Assembly (NCBI GenBank): GCA_016794785.1
Contig: JAEUHC010000004.1
Coordinates: 62,001-126,000 of the forward strand
Direction of reading: 5' to 3'
DNA: 64,000 nt
Origin: Opitutaceae bacterium
GTDB taxonomy: Bacteria; Verrucomicrobiota; Verrucomicrobiia; Opitutales; Opitutaceae
Shown here: piece by piece, positions 25,185-34,700 of the stretch
How the letters are laid out: the number at the start of each line of letters is the position of its first letter
Position numbering within the stretch: the stretch's first letter is position 1
Made by a program: the position numbers and the translations under genes
The notes under the pieces: generated by a model
What the model saw: only the letters and a program-made list of their open reading frames with translations
What the model was told of the DNA's origin: nothing
The model's database searches: none

Positions 25185-26369
25185 ATGAACATCCACGAGT
25201 ATCAGGCCAAGGCCCTCTTCGAGAAATTCGGCGTGCCCGTCCCCAAGGGCGCGGCGGCCACCACCCCGGAGGAATTCGTCAACGCCCTCGCCCAACTCCC
25301 CGAGGGCCCGACGATGGTGAAGTCGCAGATCCACGCCGGCGGCCGCGGCAAGGGCACGTTCACCGACGGCTTCAAGGGCGGCGTGAAATTCTGCAAGACC
25401 AAGCACGACGCCAAGGAGATCGCCGGCAAGATGCTCGGCAACACCCTCGTCACCATCCAGACCGGCCCCGCCGGCCGCAAGGTCCAGACGATCTACTTCA
25501 CCGCCGCGAGCGACATCAAAAAGGAATACTACCTCGCCATCCTCCTCGACCGCGCCTCGTCCAAGCCCGTCATCGTCGCCTCCACCGAGGGTGGCGTCGA
25601 AATCGAGAAGGTCGCCCACGACACCCCGGAAAAAATCCACAAGGTCATCGTCGATCCCGCCTACGGCCTCGCGGATTTCCAGGTGCGCGATCTCATCTTC
25701 AAGCTCGGCTTCGCGGGCGCCGAGGCGAAGAACGCCGGCAAGCTCATCCGCAATCTCTACACGATGTTCTGGGAGACCGACGCCGCGATGGTCGAGGTCA
25801 ACCCCCTCATCACCACGCCCACCGGCGACGTGCTCGCCCTCGACGCCAAGGTCTCCTTCGACTCCAACGCCCTCTACCGTCACCCGGAGATCGTCGCCCT
25901 CCGCGATCTCAACGAGGAGGACCCGAAGGAAATCGAGGCCTCGAAATTCTCGCTCAGCTACATCGCGCTCGACGGCAACATCGCCTGCCTCGTCAACGGC
26001 GCCGGCCTCGCCATGAGCACGATGGACATCATCCAGCACTACGGCGGCACGCCGGCCAACTTCCTCGACGTGGGCGGCGGCGCCTCGAAGGACCAGGTCA
26101 TCGCCGCCTTCAAAATCATCCTCGGCGACAAGAACGTGAAAGGGATTCTCGTTAACATTTTCGGCGGCATCATGGACTGCAACGTGATCGCCACCGGCAT
26201 CGTCGAGGCGGTGAAGGAAGTCGGCCTCAAGCTCCCGCTCGTCGTCCGCCTCGAGGGCAACAACGTCGCCGCCGGCAAAGCCACGCTCAACGCCAGCGGC
26301 CTCAAGCTAGTCTCCGGCGACACCATGGCCGACGCCGCCCAGAAAATCGTGAAGCTCGTCGCCGCCTAA
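25185..26369 (+). CDS. sucC: Succinyl-CoA synthetase (ADP-forming) beta subunit
   Basis: SucC forms, with SucD, the TCA-cycle enzyme that makes succinate and a nucleoside triphosphate from succinyl-CoA. The 394-residue product opens with MNIHEYQAKALFEKFGVPVP. It contains the ATP-grasp segment QIHAGGRGKGTFTDGFKGGV, the metal-binding VEVNPLITT and LVNGAGLAMSTMDIIQHYGG. Length is normal (family about 388). The next gene, sucD, is separated by 121 bp that hold an inverted repeat, more than the few bases usual in this operon. Confidence 0.97.
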   Translation: MNIHEYQAKALFEKFGVPVPKGAAATTPEEFVNALAQLPEGPTMVKSQIHAGGRGKGTFTDGFKGGVKFCKTKHDAKEIAGKMLGNTLVTIQTGPAGRKVQTIYFTAASDIKKEYYLAILLDRASSKPVIVASTEGGVEIEKVAHDTPEKIHKVIVDPAYGLADFQVRDLIFKLGFAGAEAKNAGKLIRNLYTMFWETDAAMVEVNPLITTPTGDVLALDAKVSFDSNALYRHPEIVALRDLNEEDPKEIEASKFSLSYIALDGNIACLVNGAGLAMSTMDIIQHYGGTPANFLDVGGGASKDQVIAAFKIILGDKNVKGILVNIFGGIMDCNVIATGIVEAVKEVGLKLPLVVRLEGNNVAAGKATLNASGLKLVSGDTMADAAQKIVKLVAA

Positions 26370-26386
26370 TCGGAACCCAAACCAGC

Positions 26387-26474
26387 AGCGCAAAGCCGCA
26401 ACGACGCAAAGCTAACGCCAAGCATAGACCGCTCCTTGCTCCGACCTTGGCGACTTCGCGTCTTCGCGCTTAAC
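26387..26474. repeat. Imperfect inverted repeat in the sucC-sucD spacer
   Basis: The left arm begins GCGCAAAGCCGCAACGACGC and ends GCCAAG. The right arm reads CTTGGCGACTTCGCGTCTTC and ends GCGCTT. The arms are imperfect inverted copies. Sequences of this type (cgcaaag-gacgc-cttggcgacttcgcgtct) recur between genes of many bacteria in my recollection. Confidence 0.7.
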
Positions 26475-26490
26475 CCAAACCACCTTCTCC

Positions 26491-27414
26491 ATGGCTATCC
26501 TGATCACTCCTGAAACGAAGATTCTCATCCAAGGCATCACCGGCGAATTCGGTGCGCGCCACACCAAGCTCTCGCTCGACTACGGCACGCAGGTCGTCGC
26601 CGGCGTCACGCCCGGCAAGGGCGGCCAGTTCTTCGAGCACGCCGGGCACAAGGTCCCGATCTTCAACTCCGTCGCCGAGGCCGCCAAGGCCACCGGCGCC
26701 ACCGTCTCCGCCATCTTCGTGCCGCCGCCCTTCGCGGGCGACGCCATCCTCGAGTGCGTCGATGCCGAGCTCGATCTCGCGGTCGCGATCACCGAGGGCA
26801 TCCCGGTCAAGGACATGATCCGCGTGAAGCGCGCGATGCAGGGCCGCAAGACCCGGCTCCTCGGGCCCAACTGCCCCGGGGTCGTCACACCCGGCACCGG
26901 CGAAGGCTCCAAGGGCGGCTGCCGCATCGGCATCGCGCCCGGCTACATTCACAAGCGCGGCCACGTCGGCGTCGTCTCGCGCTCCGGCACGCTCACGTAT
27001 GAGGCCGTGTTTCAACTCACCTCGAAAAACATCGGCCAGACCACCTGCGTCGGCATCGGCGGCGACCCCGTCAACGGCACGAGCCACCTCGACGTGATCA
27101 AACTCTTCAACGCCGACCCCGAGACCCACGGCATCATCATGATCGGCGAAATCGGCGGCACCGCCGAGGTCGAGGCCGCGCGCTGGATCAAGGCGAACTG
27201 CAAGAAACCCGTCGCCGGCTTCATCGCCGGAGCGACCGCCCCCGCCGGCCGCCGCATGGGCCACGCCGGCGCCATCGTCGGCGGCGCCGAAGACACCGCC
27301 GCCGCCAAGATCGCCGTCTTCAAGGAATGCGGCATCGAGGTCGCCGCGACCCCGAGCGACATGGCCGACGCGCTCCTCCGTGCGGCGAAGGCGAAGGGTG
27401 TGGTGCTGAAATAA
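26491..27414 (+). CDS. sucD: Succinyl-CoA synthetase alpha subunit
   Basis: The 307-residue alpha subunit carries the CoA-binding Rossmann start ([15 protein letters not shown], 11-25), [11 protein letters not shown] (125-135) and the phospho-histidine H258 in [15 protein letters not shown]. It pairs with SucC. It is somewhat longer than the E. coli protein (about 289) because of small insertions such as [10 protein letters not shown] near 135-144. It ends 15 bp before a secreted-protein gene. Confidence 0.97.
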   Translation: MAILITPETKILIQGITGEFGARHTKLSLDYGTQVVAGVTPGKGGQFFEHAGHKVPIFNSVAEAAKATGATVSAIFVPPPFAGDAILECVDAELDLAVAITEGIPVKDMIRVKRAMQGRKTRLLGPNCPGVVTPGTGEGSKGGCRIGIAPGYIHKRGHVGVVSRSGTLTYEAVFQLTSKNIGQTTCVGIGGDPVNGTSHLDVIKLFNADPETHGIIMIGEIGGTAEVEAARWIKANCKKPVAGFIAGATAPAGRRMGHAGAIVGGAEDTAAAKIAVFKECGIEVAATPSDMADALLRAAKAKGVVLK

Positions 27415-27429
27415 TTCCCGCAGCCGGCC

Positions 27430-28032
27430 ATGAAATCATTCCGGCTGCTTCTGATTCTGTCGCTGATCACGTCGGCTGCGTTTGCCGATTTCTTTCCTCC
27501 GCCGGCGGCTTTGTTTGCTGCGTCAGCCGACGGCACGAAGGTCGTCCGTGTCTCGCGCGAAGGTGCGCCCAAGCAGACCGAGCGAGTCACTGTGTATGCC
27601 TTCAACAAGGCCAAAGATGCTTATCTCGCTGTTCGCAGCTTCGTCCTGACCGACGCCCATGCCGGCGAGTTCATGTTCGTCTCGGACGACGGACGGCATG
27701 TGGTGTTTGCTGGCATCGGCGCCTACATGGGCGAACGCGGTCTGGGCGTGTGGATTTTCACGGACGGGAAGCTCGCCAAACGCTGGAAAATCGAGGACCT
27801 GCTCACCGCGACGGAAATCGAAGGCTGCGCCCGGACCGGAGCGACGCTGCAGTGGCTTGAGCAGGGGACCATCCTCGATGGCGCGCTCTATCTCCACGGC
27901 CCGGCGCGCGGAATCAGGGGCTGGGGCAGCTCTTTCACTGTCATGCGAGGTCACGACGCATCCGTGTCCTATAATTTCGTCTTCGACCTCTCCAAACTGG
28001 AATTGAAGAAGACGGTGCCCGAACCTCGGTGA
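27430..28032 (+). CDS. Putative secreted protein of unknown function
   Basis: I do not recognise the family. The 200-residue product begins with a clear signal peptide (MKSFRLLLILSLITSAAFA, 1-19), then a FFPPPAALF segment. The mature part looks beta-rich, with repeated lines of the type GEFMFVSDDGRHVVFAGIGA, reminiscent of propeller blades, but it is too short for a full propeller. It has no cysteine pair or catalytic motif I can name. It starts 15 bp after sucD and could be read from the same transcript. Base composition matches the neighbourhood. Confidence 0.65.
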   Translation: MKSFRLLLILSLITSAAFADFFPPPAALFAASADGTKVVRVSREGAPKQTERVTVYAFNKAKDAYLAVRSFVLTDAHAGEFMFVSDDGRHVVFAGIGAYMGERGLGVWIFTDGKLAKRWKIEDLLTATEIEGCARTGATLQWLEQGTILDGALYLHGPARGIRGWGSSFTVMRGHDASVSYNFVFDLSKLELKKTVPEPR

Positions 28033-28088
28033 GTTTCACCCAATCACCCCACACCTTGACAGCGCCTTGGCCCAAACACACCTCCGCC

Positions 28089-28322
28089 ATGAGCACGCTC
28101 ACCGTCAACGAGGCCAAGGCGAAGTTTGGACGGCTCGCGGATCGCGCGCTGCGCACTGGCAAGCCCGTGCTCGTGAAGCGCAAAGGGCGCATCGTGCAAA
28201 TCGTAGCGCACACCCCTTTCGAGCCCCTCCCGCATTATCCCGTCGGTTCGCTCAAGGTCACTGAACGCGAAATCGCCTTGGACCGTTTCGCCGGCCTCGA
28301 TGCCGGCCCCGACGGGCAGTAA
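28089..28322 (+). CDS. Phd/YefM-type antitoxin-like protein, no toxin partner visible
   Basis: The 77-residue product begins MSTLTVNEAKAKFGRLADRA and continues LRTGKPVLVKRKGRIVQIVA, which matches the DNA-binding fold of Phd/YefM antitoxins (strand-helix-helix-strand). The C-terminal half, which would grip a toxin, ends FAGLDAGPDGQ. No Doc, RelE or PIN-type gene follows; the next sequence is a hairpin and a repeat element. A GTG at 28029 would extend the frame by 20 residues unlike the family, so ATG 28089 is chosen. Confidence 0.75.
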   Translation: MSTLTVNEAKAKFGRLADRALRTGKPVLVKRKGRIVQIVAHTPFEPLPHYPVGSLKVTEREIALDRFAGLDAGPDGQ

Positions 28323-28328
28323 CGATCC

Positions 28329-28346
28329 CCGGAGCAAGCTCTCCGG
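28329..28346 (+). terminator. Hairpin after the antitoxin-like gene
   Basis: CCGGAG and CTCCGG flank a 6-base loop 6 bp after the stop codon. There is no T-run beyond a short ATTTC, so termination strength is doubtful. Confidence 0.35.
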
Positions 28347-28358
28347 AGCATTTCAATA

Positions 28359-28487
28359 CTACCCACGTCCTTTCGCTTTTGGACTGTCATTGCGAGGAGC
28401 GGAGCGACGAAGCAATCCAGCTGGATTGCCACGGCACACTGCGCGCACCTCGCAATGACAAGATCAAAAAGGAAGCGGAGTTGGCAT
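28359..28487. repeat. MITE-like element, copy A
   Basis: This element of about 129 bp is almost identical to 37442-37572. The terminal inverted repeats are ACCCACGTCC... on the left and ...CGGAGTTGGCAT on the right, about 23 bp each, imperfect. The core contains TGTCATTGCGAGGAGCGGAG, CAATCCAGCTGGATTG and CACCTCGCAATGACA, themselves palindromic. It lies between convergent genes (antitoxin-like and P450) and has no coding capacity. Confidence 0.88.
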
Positions 28488-28498
28488 AGCCCGCCCTC

Positions 28499-29638
28499 TC
28501 ACCGCGGCACGAGCCGGAGCACGAGCGCTTCAAAACCGACCGGGCGCTGATAGGCGGGATTCCGCTCCACGCGCTCGCGCGCCTCGATGATCTCGATTCG
28601 CGCGAGACGCGCGGCGCATAGCTGCAGGAGGGTGCGCACGAGCAGGCGGGCGTGCGCGGCGCCGAGGCAGAGGTGCGCGCCGAAGCCAAACGCAAGGTGG
28701 GGGTTGGGCTTGCGGTCGAGGCGGATCTCATCGGGCGCGGGGAAGACCGCGGCGTCGCGGTTGGCGGAGGCCCAGCCGAGCGACACGCGGCCGCCGGGCG
28801 GCACGGTCTCGCCGTGGACTTTGGTCTCGACCGGGCACACGCGGCCGATGTGGGTGAGCGGCATGAACACGCGGAAAAACTCCTCCGCCGCGTGCACCGC
28901 GCGCGCAGGCTCGGCGCGCAGATAGTCGAGCGCCGCGGGATTTTCCCCCAAGTAGTGCAGCACGGAGGCGACGGTGTAGATGATCGTGTCGCGGCCGCCG
29001 GCAAAGGCCAGGTTGCCAAAGCCCATCATCTCCTCGCGCGTGAGCGGCCGGCCGCGGAATTGCGCGCGCGTGAGCACGCTGAAAAAATCCTCGCCCGGCG
29101 ACGCCGCGGCGCGGTCGAACGCGCCGTGCAGGTAGGCCTCAAGCGCGCCGCCCTTCGTAGGTCCGCCGCCGTCGTGAAACACGTGCGTCCCCCACCCGAT
29201 CCAGATCTCGGCCTCGGTTTCGGGGACGTTAAGCAGGCACGCGAGCGCGCGCGATTGCAGCGGCAGCGCAAATTCGTGGACGGCCTCAATCGACGGGCGG
29301 GCCAGCGCCTCGCCGAGCAGTCGCGCGATGAGCGCCTCGACTTGGGCGATCACGGCCGGTTCCTTGGGCCGGCGGAAGATGGGCTCGACGATCTCGCGGT
29401 AGTCCGTGTGCTCGGGCGGATTCGTCTCGATGGGGAGCTGGCGCATCGTGCGGTCCTGCTCCTCGGAGGGAATCGGCACGCGGAACGGCGCGTCCGAGCT
29501 GTAGGTCTGCCAATCCTTGGCCGCGCGGCGCACATCCTCGTGGCGCAGAATCATGGGAATGGCTTCGCCTTGGAAAGGGCAGCGGAGGACACCGTTTTCA
29601 GTGCGGGCCTGGCGAAAGGGATCAGCGGGAGCGCTCAT
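28499..29638 (-). CDS. Cytochrome P450
   Basis: This is a soluble bacterial class P450, 379 residues. The heme-ligand loop is FGFGAHLCLG (317-326; Cys324). The I-helix reads FAGGRDT (212-218), and the ExxR pair is in EEFFR (252-256; E253, R256). NPPEHTDYREIVEPIFRRP (73-91) is the usual substrate-recognition-site region near the C helix. Substrate cannot be told from sequence. No ferredoxin, ferredoxin reductase or related biosynthetic gene is adjacent. The ATG at 29638 gives MSAPADPF; an earlier start adds 17 residues. It ends 11 bp from the MITE-like repeat. Confidence 0.93.
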   Translation of the reverse strand: MSAPADPFRQARTENGVLRCPFQGEAIPMILRHEDVRRAAKDWQTYSSDAPFRVPIPSEEQDRTMRQLPIETNPPEHTDYREIVEPIFRRPKEPAVIAQVEALIARLLGEALARPSIEAVHEFALPLQSRALACLLNVPETEAEIWIGWGTHVFHDGGGPTKGGALEAYLHGAFDRAAASPGEDFFSVLTRAQFRGRPLTREEMMGFGNLAFAGGRDTIIYTVASVLHYLGENPAALDYLRAEPARAVHAAEEFFRVFMPLTHIGRVCPVETKVHGETVPPGGRVSLGWASANRDAAVFPAPDEIRLDRKPNPHLAFGFGAHLCLGAAHARLLVRTLLQLCAARLARIEIIEARERVERNPAYQRPVGFEALVLRLVPR

Positions 29639-29930
29639 GGGGAAAAGGGTTCGCGAAACTGGGCCACGCACCGCGAGGTGGCCAGCCAAGTTGCGCGCAT
29701 CGAGTCAGAATATAAGCGACCCTCCCCAAGGCCGGAACCCTGAGCGCGCGGCGCTCGTGACCAAGCTCGCTCCCGCAGCGTGGAATCAAAGCAAACCCAA
29801 TCAAAGGCCGGGAGGTTGCCGCGGGCAGCTTTGCTTCATCGCTCAGGGACTGAGTTCGAGTCGCATGCTCAGGACGGACATGAGGCCGACAGCAGTGGAT
29901 GTGAAGCGGGTGGTCCGAGGAGCCGCCGGA
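29639..29930. other. 292 bp intergenic region, no gene seen
   Basis: This stretch lies upstream of the P450 gene and downstream of the sulfatase. I see no convincing reading frame, RNA gene or repeat. It presumably holds the P450 promoter, but no clear -35/-10 pair stands out. Confidence 0.5.
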
Positions 29931-31457
29931 TCAATTTTCTTCGCGGATCTTCAGCAGATCGGGGTAGCGGTCGTCGGTGTCGCCGACCTCCTGTTTCAAG
30001 CGGACGAGTTCGGCTTTGAGTTGGCGCACGGTGGCCGCGTAGGCGGGATCACCGTAGACGTTGCGGCGCTCTTCAGGGTCCTTGGCGAGATCGAAGAGCT
30101 CCCAGCCGGGCGTGGTGGTCTTCTTGAGCGCGCCGGTCGCGTCGAGCGGCAGACCGTAATAGAAGATCAATTTGAATTCCTTGGTGCGGATGCCGTAGTG
30201 CGCGGGATTGTCGTGGTGCGTCATGTGCATCCAGTAGCGGTAGTAGGTGGCCGTGCGCCAATCGGCGGGCGGGCGGCCTTCCAGGATGGGCACGAGGCTG
30301 CGCCCCTGCATCGAGGCCGGAGCGGCCACGCCGGCGAGGGCGAGCAGCGTGGGCGCGAAGTCCGTGTTGTTGACGAGGGCATCGCTCAGCGACCCGGGGG
30401 CGACTTTCGCGGGATAGCGCACGATGAAGGGCATCCGCAGCGAGGGTTCATACATCCAGCGTTTGTCGATGTAGTCGTGCTGGCCGAGCATGAATCCCTG
30501 GTCGGAGGTATAGAGGATGATCGTGTTCTCGAGCTGGCCGCTCTCGCGCAGATAGGCGATCAGCAGCGCGATGTTGTCATCCAAGCCGCGGACGGTGCGG
30601 AGATATTTCTTCAAATAGCGCTGATAGCTGATGCGCAGGTATTCGTCGTCGGGGAGATTGGGATCGACGAACATGTGATGGCCCATGTTGCGGCGGGCGT
30701 TGCGCTTTCCGATGGAGGTGCCGGTGCCCTTGGTGGCCTCGGACGCGGAGTTGGGGACATCGCGCAGGCTGGCCGGCTCCGGAATCGTGACATCGTCGTA
30801 GAGGAAGTCGTAGCGTTCAGCGTTCTCGAAGTTGTCATGCGGCGCCTTGAAATGATGCATGAGAAAAAACGGCTTCGAGCGGTCGCGCTGCTTGAGCCAG
30901 TCGAGGGAGAACTTCGTGATGACGTCGGAGGAGTGCTGCGAGTCGTAGGTGTCAGGCGAGTTCACGAGGTTCTTCGGCCAGACGCCGGCGCCCTTCTTGT
31001 GGAAAACGGGATTGAAGTAGCGGCCTTGGCCCGGAAGCACGCAGTAGTAGTCGAATTCGGCCGGTTCCTCGTGCAGGTGCCATTTGCCGATAATCGCGGT
31101 CTGGTAGCCGGCGCCCTTCACGAGGCGCGGCAGATCGTGTCGCGCGATGGGCAGCGGGTCACTGAGGGTGCGGACACCGTTGGTGTGCGAATATTGGCCG
31201 GTGAGCAGCGTCGCGCGGCTCGGCGTGCAAATGGAGTTGGTGCAAAAAGTGTTGGTGAACCGCATGCCTTCAGCGGCGAGGCGATCGAGCGCGGGCGTCG
31301 GATTCAGTTTCGCGAGATGGCTGCCGTAGGCTCCGACGGCCTCGGCGGCATGGTCGTCGGACATGATCCAGAGGATGTTCGGACGCCCGGGCTCGGCGGC
31401 GACGGCAACGGAGAAGGCGGCGAGGGCCGGCAGAAAACAGCGGAGGGATAATTTCAT
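29931..31457 (-). CDS. Sulfatase, exported (formylglycine type)
   Basis: The 508-residue product has a signal peptide (about 1-21), then PNILWIMSDDH (26-36) with the metal-binding aspartates D34/D35. The formylglycine motif CTPSR is at 77-81 within NSICTPSRATLLTG. GKWHLHEEPAEFDYYCVLPG and later histidine/aspartate metal sites follow. Cys-type sulfatases need an activating enzyme, which is not in this window. The sequence looks like heparan/iduronate-sulfatase-type exo-enzymes of glycan-degrading bacteria. It diverges from a TonB-dependent receptor; two palindromes in the shared promoter region suggest common control. Confidence 0.92.
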   Translation of the reverse strand: MKLSLRCFLPALAAFSVAVAAEPGRPNILWIMSDDHAAEAVGAYGSHLAKLNPTPALDRLAAEGMRFTNTFCTNSICTPSRATLLTGQYSHTNGVRTLSDPLPIARHDLPRLVKGAGYQTAIIGKWHLHEEPAEFDYYCVLPGQGRYFNPVFHKKGAGVWPKNLVNSPDTYDSQHSSDVITKFSLDWLKQRDRSKPFFLMHHFKAPHDNFENAERYDFLYDDVTIPEPASLRDVPNSASEATKGTGTSIGKRNARRNMGHHMFVDPNLPDDEYLRISYQRYLKKYLRTVRGLDDNIALLIAYLRESGQLENTIILYTSDQGFMLGQHDYIDKRWMYEPSLRMPFIVRYPAKVAPGSLSDALVNNTDFAPTLLALAGVAAPASMQGRSLVPILEGRPPADWRTATYYRYWMHMTHHDNPAHYGIRTKEFKLIFYYGLPLDATGALKKTTTPGWELFDLAKDPEERRNVYGDPAYAATVRQLKAELVRLKQEVGDTDDRYPDLLKIREEN

Positions 31458-31541
31458 GGGACGATGGGAGGGGCGGGACGCAGCGGACCTGCAAGCTGTA
31501 GTTTCTACGATCGACATCCAACGACGAAACGGACGGGGACG

Positions 31542-31553
31542 TTAATCAGTTAA
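31542..31553. promoter_or_regulatory. Candidate LacI-type operator 1 (TTAATCAGTTAA)
   Basis: This is a palindrome-like TTAAYYRRTTAA site, 85 bp before the sulfatase start. It shares its pattern with 31596-31607 and 46896-46907. A LacI regulator is encoded at 35420-36592. Binding is inferred. Confidence 0.55.
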
Positions 31554-31595
31554 GCGGTTCCGCCTGCCCCATGGCGATGAGCCGACCGGGCAGCG

Positions 31596-31607
31596 TTAAC
31601 TGGTTAA
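31596..31607. promoter_or_regulatory. Candidate LacI-type operator 2 (TTAACTGGTTAA)
   Basis: This second TTAAYYRRTTAA site lies 54 bp from the first, centre to centre, and 172 bp upstream of the receptor gene. Five helical turns between sites would allow looping or paired repression (inference). Confidence 0.55.
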
Positions 31608-31778
31608 GTGCGGCGACCGTTGAGCGGCGAGGCTGGTTTTGAGCACGTTTTCGCCGCCTCGTCGGCGTCCGCTTTCCGCCGCATGGCTTCCGGTCGCGCC
31701 CCCTCCGAGCGCAACGGCGGCCGAGCGGCGTCGAGCCCGCCGTCTTCCCCACCCTAGTTGAAACCCTCCTGACACTCC

Positions 31779-34700
31779 ATGACTGCCTCCGCTCGTCCCC
31801 GAAGCCGCCTGCACCCGTTCCGCACCGCCCGGTGCGCCGCGTTCGCAGTGTTCCTGCCCGCCGCGATGTTCGCCCAAGCGACCGCGCCCAGGCCCGCCAC
31901 CACGCCCAAACCCGAGGAAGACACCACGGTCGTCCTGAGCCCATTCGTGATCGTGGAGAGTGATAACATCGGCTACGCGGCGACCTCGACGCTCGCCGGC
32001 ACCCGGCTCAAGACCGAAATCAAGGATCTCGGCGCCGCGATCACTGTCGTCACCTCCCAGTTCATGAAGGACACGGGTGTGACCAACCTCGAGGAGCTGC
32101 TCACCTACACGCCGAGCACGGAAATCGGCGGCCCGCTGGGCAACTATTCCGCGGGTGGTTTTGTGGATTCCGCGGGCCGGGCCGACCAGGACAGCGCCCG
32201 GCGCGATCCCCAGTCGGGCGCGCGCGTGCGTGGCTTCGCCTCGCCGAACTTCACCCGCAGCTATTTTTCGACGAGCATCAGCAGCGATGCCTACAATGTC
32301 GAAGGCGTCACCTTCAGCCGCGGCGCCAACTCGCTGCTCTTCGGCCTGGGCAGCGCCGGCGGTGTGATCGACACCGGTCTCAAGTCCGCCATCATCGGCC
32401 GCAACTCCGGCGAGGTCTCCTTCCGCTTCGGCTCCCAGGGCTCCAACCGGTCCACGGCCGACTACAACACGACGCTCGTCCCGCGCCGCGTGGCCCTGCG
32501 CGTGTCGTTGATGCACAAGAACGACAACTATCAGCAGGAGCCCGCCTATGATCGTGAGAGCCGGGTTTACGCCGCACTCAACGCCGTGGTGTTTGAGAAC
32601 AAGAACAGCAACGTGCTCGGAAAAACCATCGTGCGCGCCAATTTCGAGGCCGGCGAGGGCTCGCGCAATCCGCCCAGCGCCTTTGCGCCCCAGCTCGCCT
32701 ATGAGTCCTTTTTTCTCCCGCCGCCGAACTACACTCCCTACACCGGGCAGGACTATCCTCTCGGCGGTGGCTACGCGATGTTGACGGCCAACTGGCGCAA
32801 GTGGGCGGTCAACGACACCCGCCGGCGCGAAGTTTCACCCGGTGTCTTCCAACCCGGCTGGTATGAGTCCTTCGCCACCGCCGTGCGTGACGGCCGCCCG
32901 GACTTGGTCGCCCAGAATCACTCCTCCTCGCACATCTTCCAGCAAATCGGCATCGTTTACAACGGCACCGGCGCAGCCCGTATCGGCATCCCCGGTTCGA
33001 CGGCCGCAGGTTTCCAAGGCTGGATTTCCCAGGAGCCGGGCCAAAACGCCTTCACCGCCGGACACATCAACACCCGTGCCTATCAAGACGGTGGCCAAAG
33101 CGTGGGCTTCAAGGTTCCGACGCTCACCGACACCGGCGTGTTTGACTATCGCAACAACCTGCTCACCGCCGGCCTGCAGGACATCAATCGCCGGTTCGAC
33201 GCGGCGTCCGTCACGCTGGAACAATCGTTTTTCCGCAACCGCCTCGGTTTCGAGGCCACCCTCGACAAGCAATTTTTCCACATCGACTACTACCAGCCCT
33301 TCGGCGGCAACAACCGCAACGTGCCGGTCTATGTGGACACCACGCTTTACCTCTCCGACGGCACGCCGAATCCGAACGTCGGCCGCGCGTTCATGTTTTC
33401 CCAGAACACGTCCGATCAATGGCGCAACACCGCCCGGACGAACCAGCGCGTGACGAGCTTCTTCGATCTGAACTTCAAGGACCTCAGCCCCACGCTGGGC
33501 AAATGGCTCGGCCGCCACACCTTCACCGGCCTCTGGCAAAAGGAGAGCGTCGAGACCAAGGGCCTCAACTATAACATGTATCTGCAGGGCGTGAACTTTG
33601 ACCTCAACCGCTCCCTGAACGGCATCACTTCGGGCACCGGACTTTCCAACGCCCTCCAGAATCCCGCGATTCTGTTCGCCTACATCAGCGATGATTTACG
33701 CGGCAAAGAAATGAACCAGGTGCGTCTCAACCCGTTCGTGCTGCCGCGCCCGCAGGACGGCGAGACCTTCACGACGTCCTATTACGACCTCAACACCCAG
33801 CTGGGCACTCCGGTCGGCACGCAGCCGCGCACCTTCAAGACCGGCACCGTGGTCTATCGCCGGCTCGCCAACGGCGGCCAGGCCTTCCGCACCGACGTCA
33901 CGAGCAAGGCGCTCGCCTGGCAGTCTCGCCTGCTGGGGGAGAACATCGTCGGCCTCGTCGGCTGGCGTGAGGACAAGATCGAGAATTTCCGCCAGATCGT
34001 CACCAACGGCCGCGCCGCCAACAACGAGTATCTCGCGTCGAACCTGCGCGTGAACAACGTCCCCGCGACAACCTCGACCGGCCGCACCTTCACGTGGAGC
34101 GCTGTCGGGCATCTGCCGAGGAAGTGGGTCGAAAAACTCCCGAGCTTCATCTCCAGTGTCTCCGCGCACTATGGCGTCGGCGAAAATTTCCAGGCGATCT
34201 CGGAGCGCCGCAGCGTCAACAACCAGGCGATCCCCAGCCCCTCCGGCACGACCACCGAGCAGGGCGTCCTGATCGGCTTCATGAGCAACAAGTGGACGCT
34301 GAAGATTAACCGGTTCGAGTCCGACAGCCGCTATGCGGGCGTCAACGCCGGCTTCGTCAGCACCTCGATCACGGAAGTCACCCGCGCGCTGAACAACTAC
34401 CGCGCCGCGGAGAACTCCGGCCTGGCCTTCAACCAGCTCTCCAGTTTCCCGTCCCTCTCGGCGGCCGGCTACTCGTCCTACGATCAGCTCTACACCGCGA
34501 TCAAGAACCTGATTCCGCAGCCCACCCGCGCGCTCTACGACTACCAGATCATCAACAACACCTGGCAGCTGCCCAACGGGGGCGGCATCCAGGGCCTGGC
34601 CGCCACGACGGACGTCGTCGCCAAGGGCTGGGAAGTCGAGCTGACCGCCAATCCGATCCGCAATTGGCGCATCTCGCTCAACGCCACCCAAGTCGAGGCC

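Larger units (their letters stand above)
31458..31778. other. 321 bp divergent promoter region (sulfatase / TonB-dependent receptor)
   Basis: No reading frame or RNA gene is supported here. The stretch contains two TTAAYYRRTTAA palindromes (listed separately) and otherwise GC-rich sequence up to the receptor ATG. It probably serves both flanking genes. Confidence 0.6.

Noticed and set aside
28029..28088. GTG start extending the antitoxin-like gene
   Set aside because: The 20 extra residues do not fit the Phd family, which begins at the MSTLTVNEAK text.
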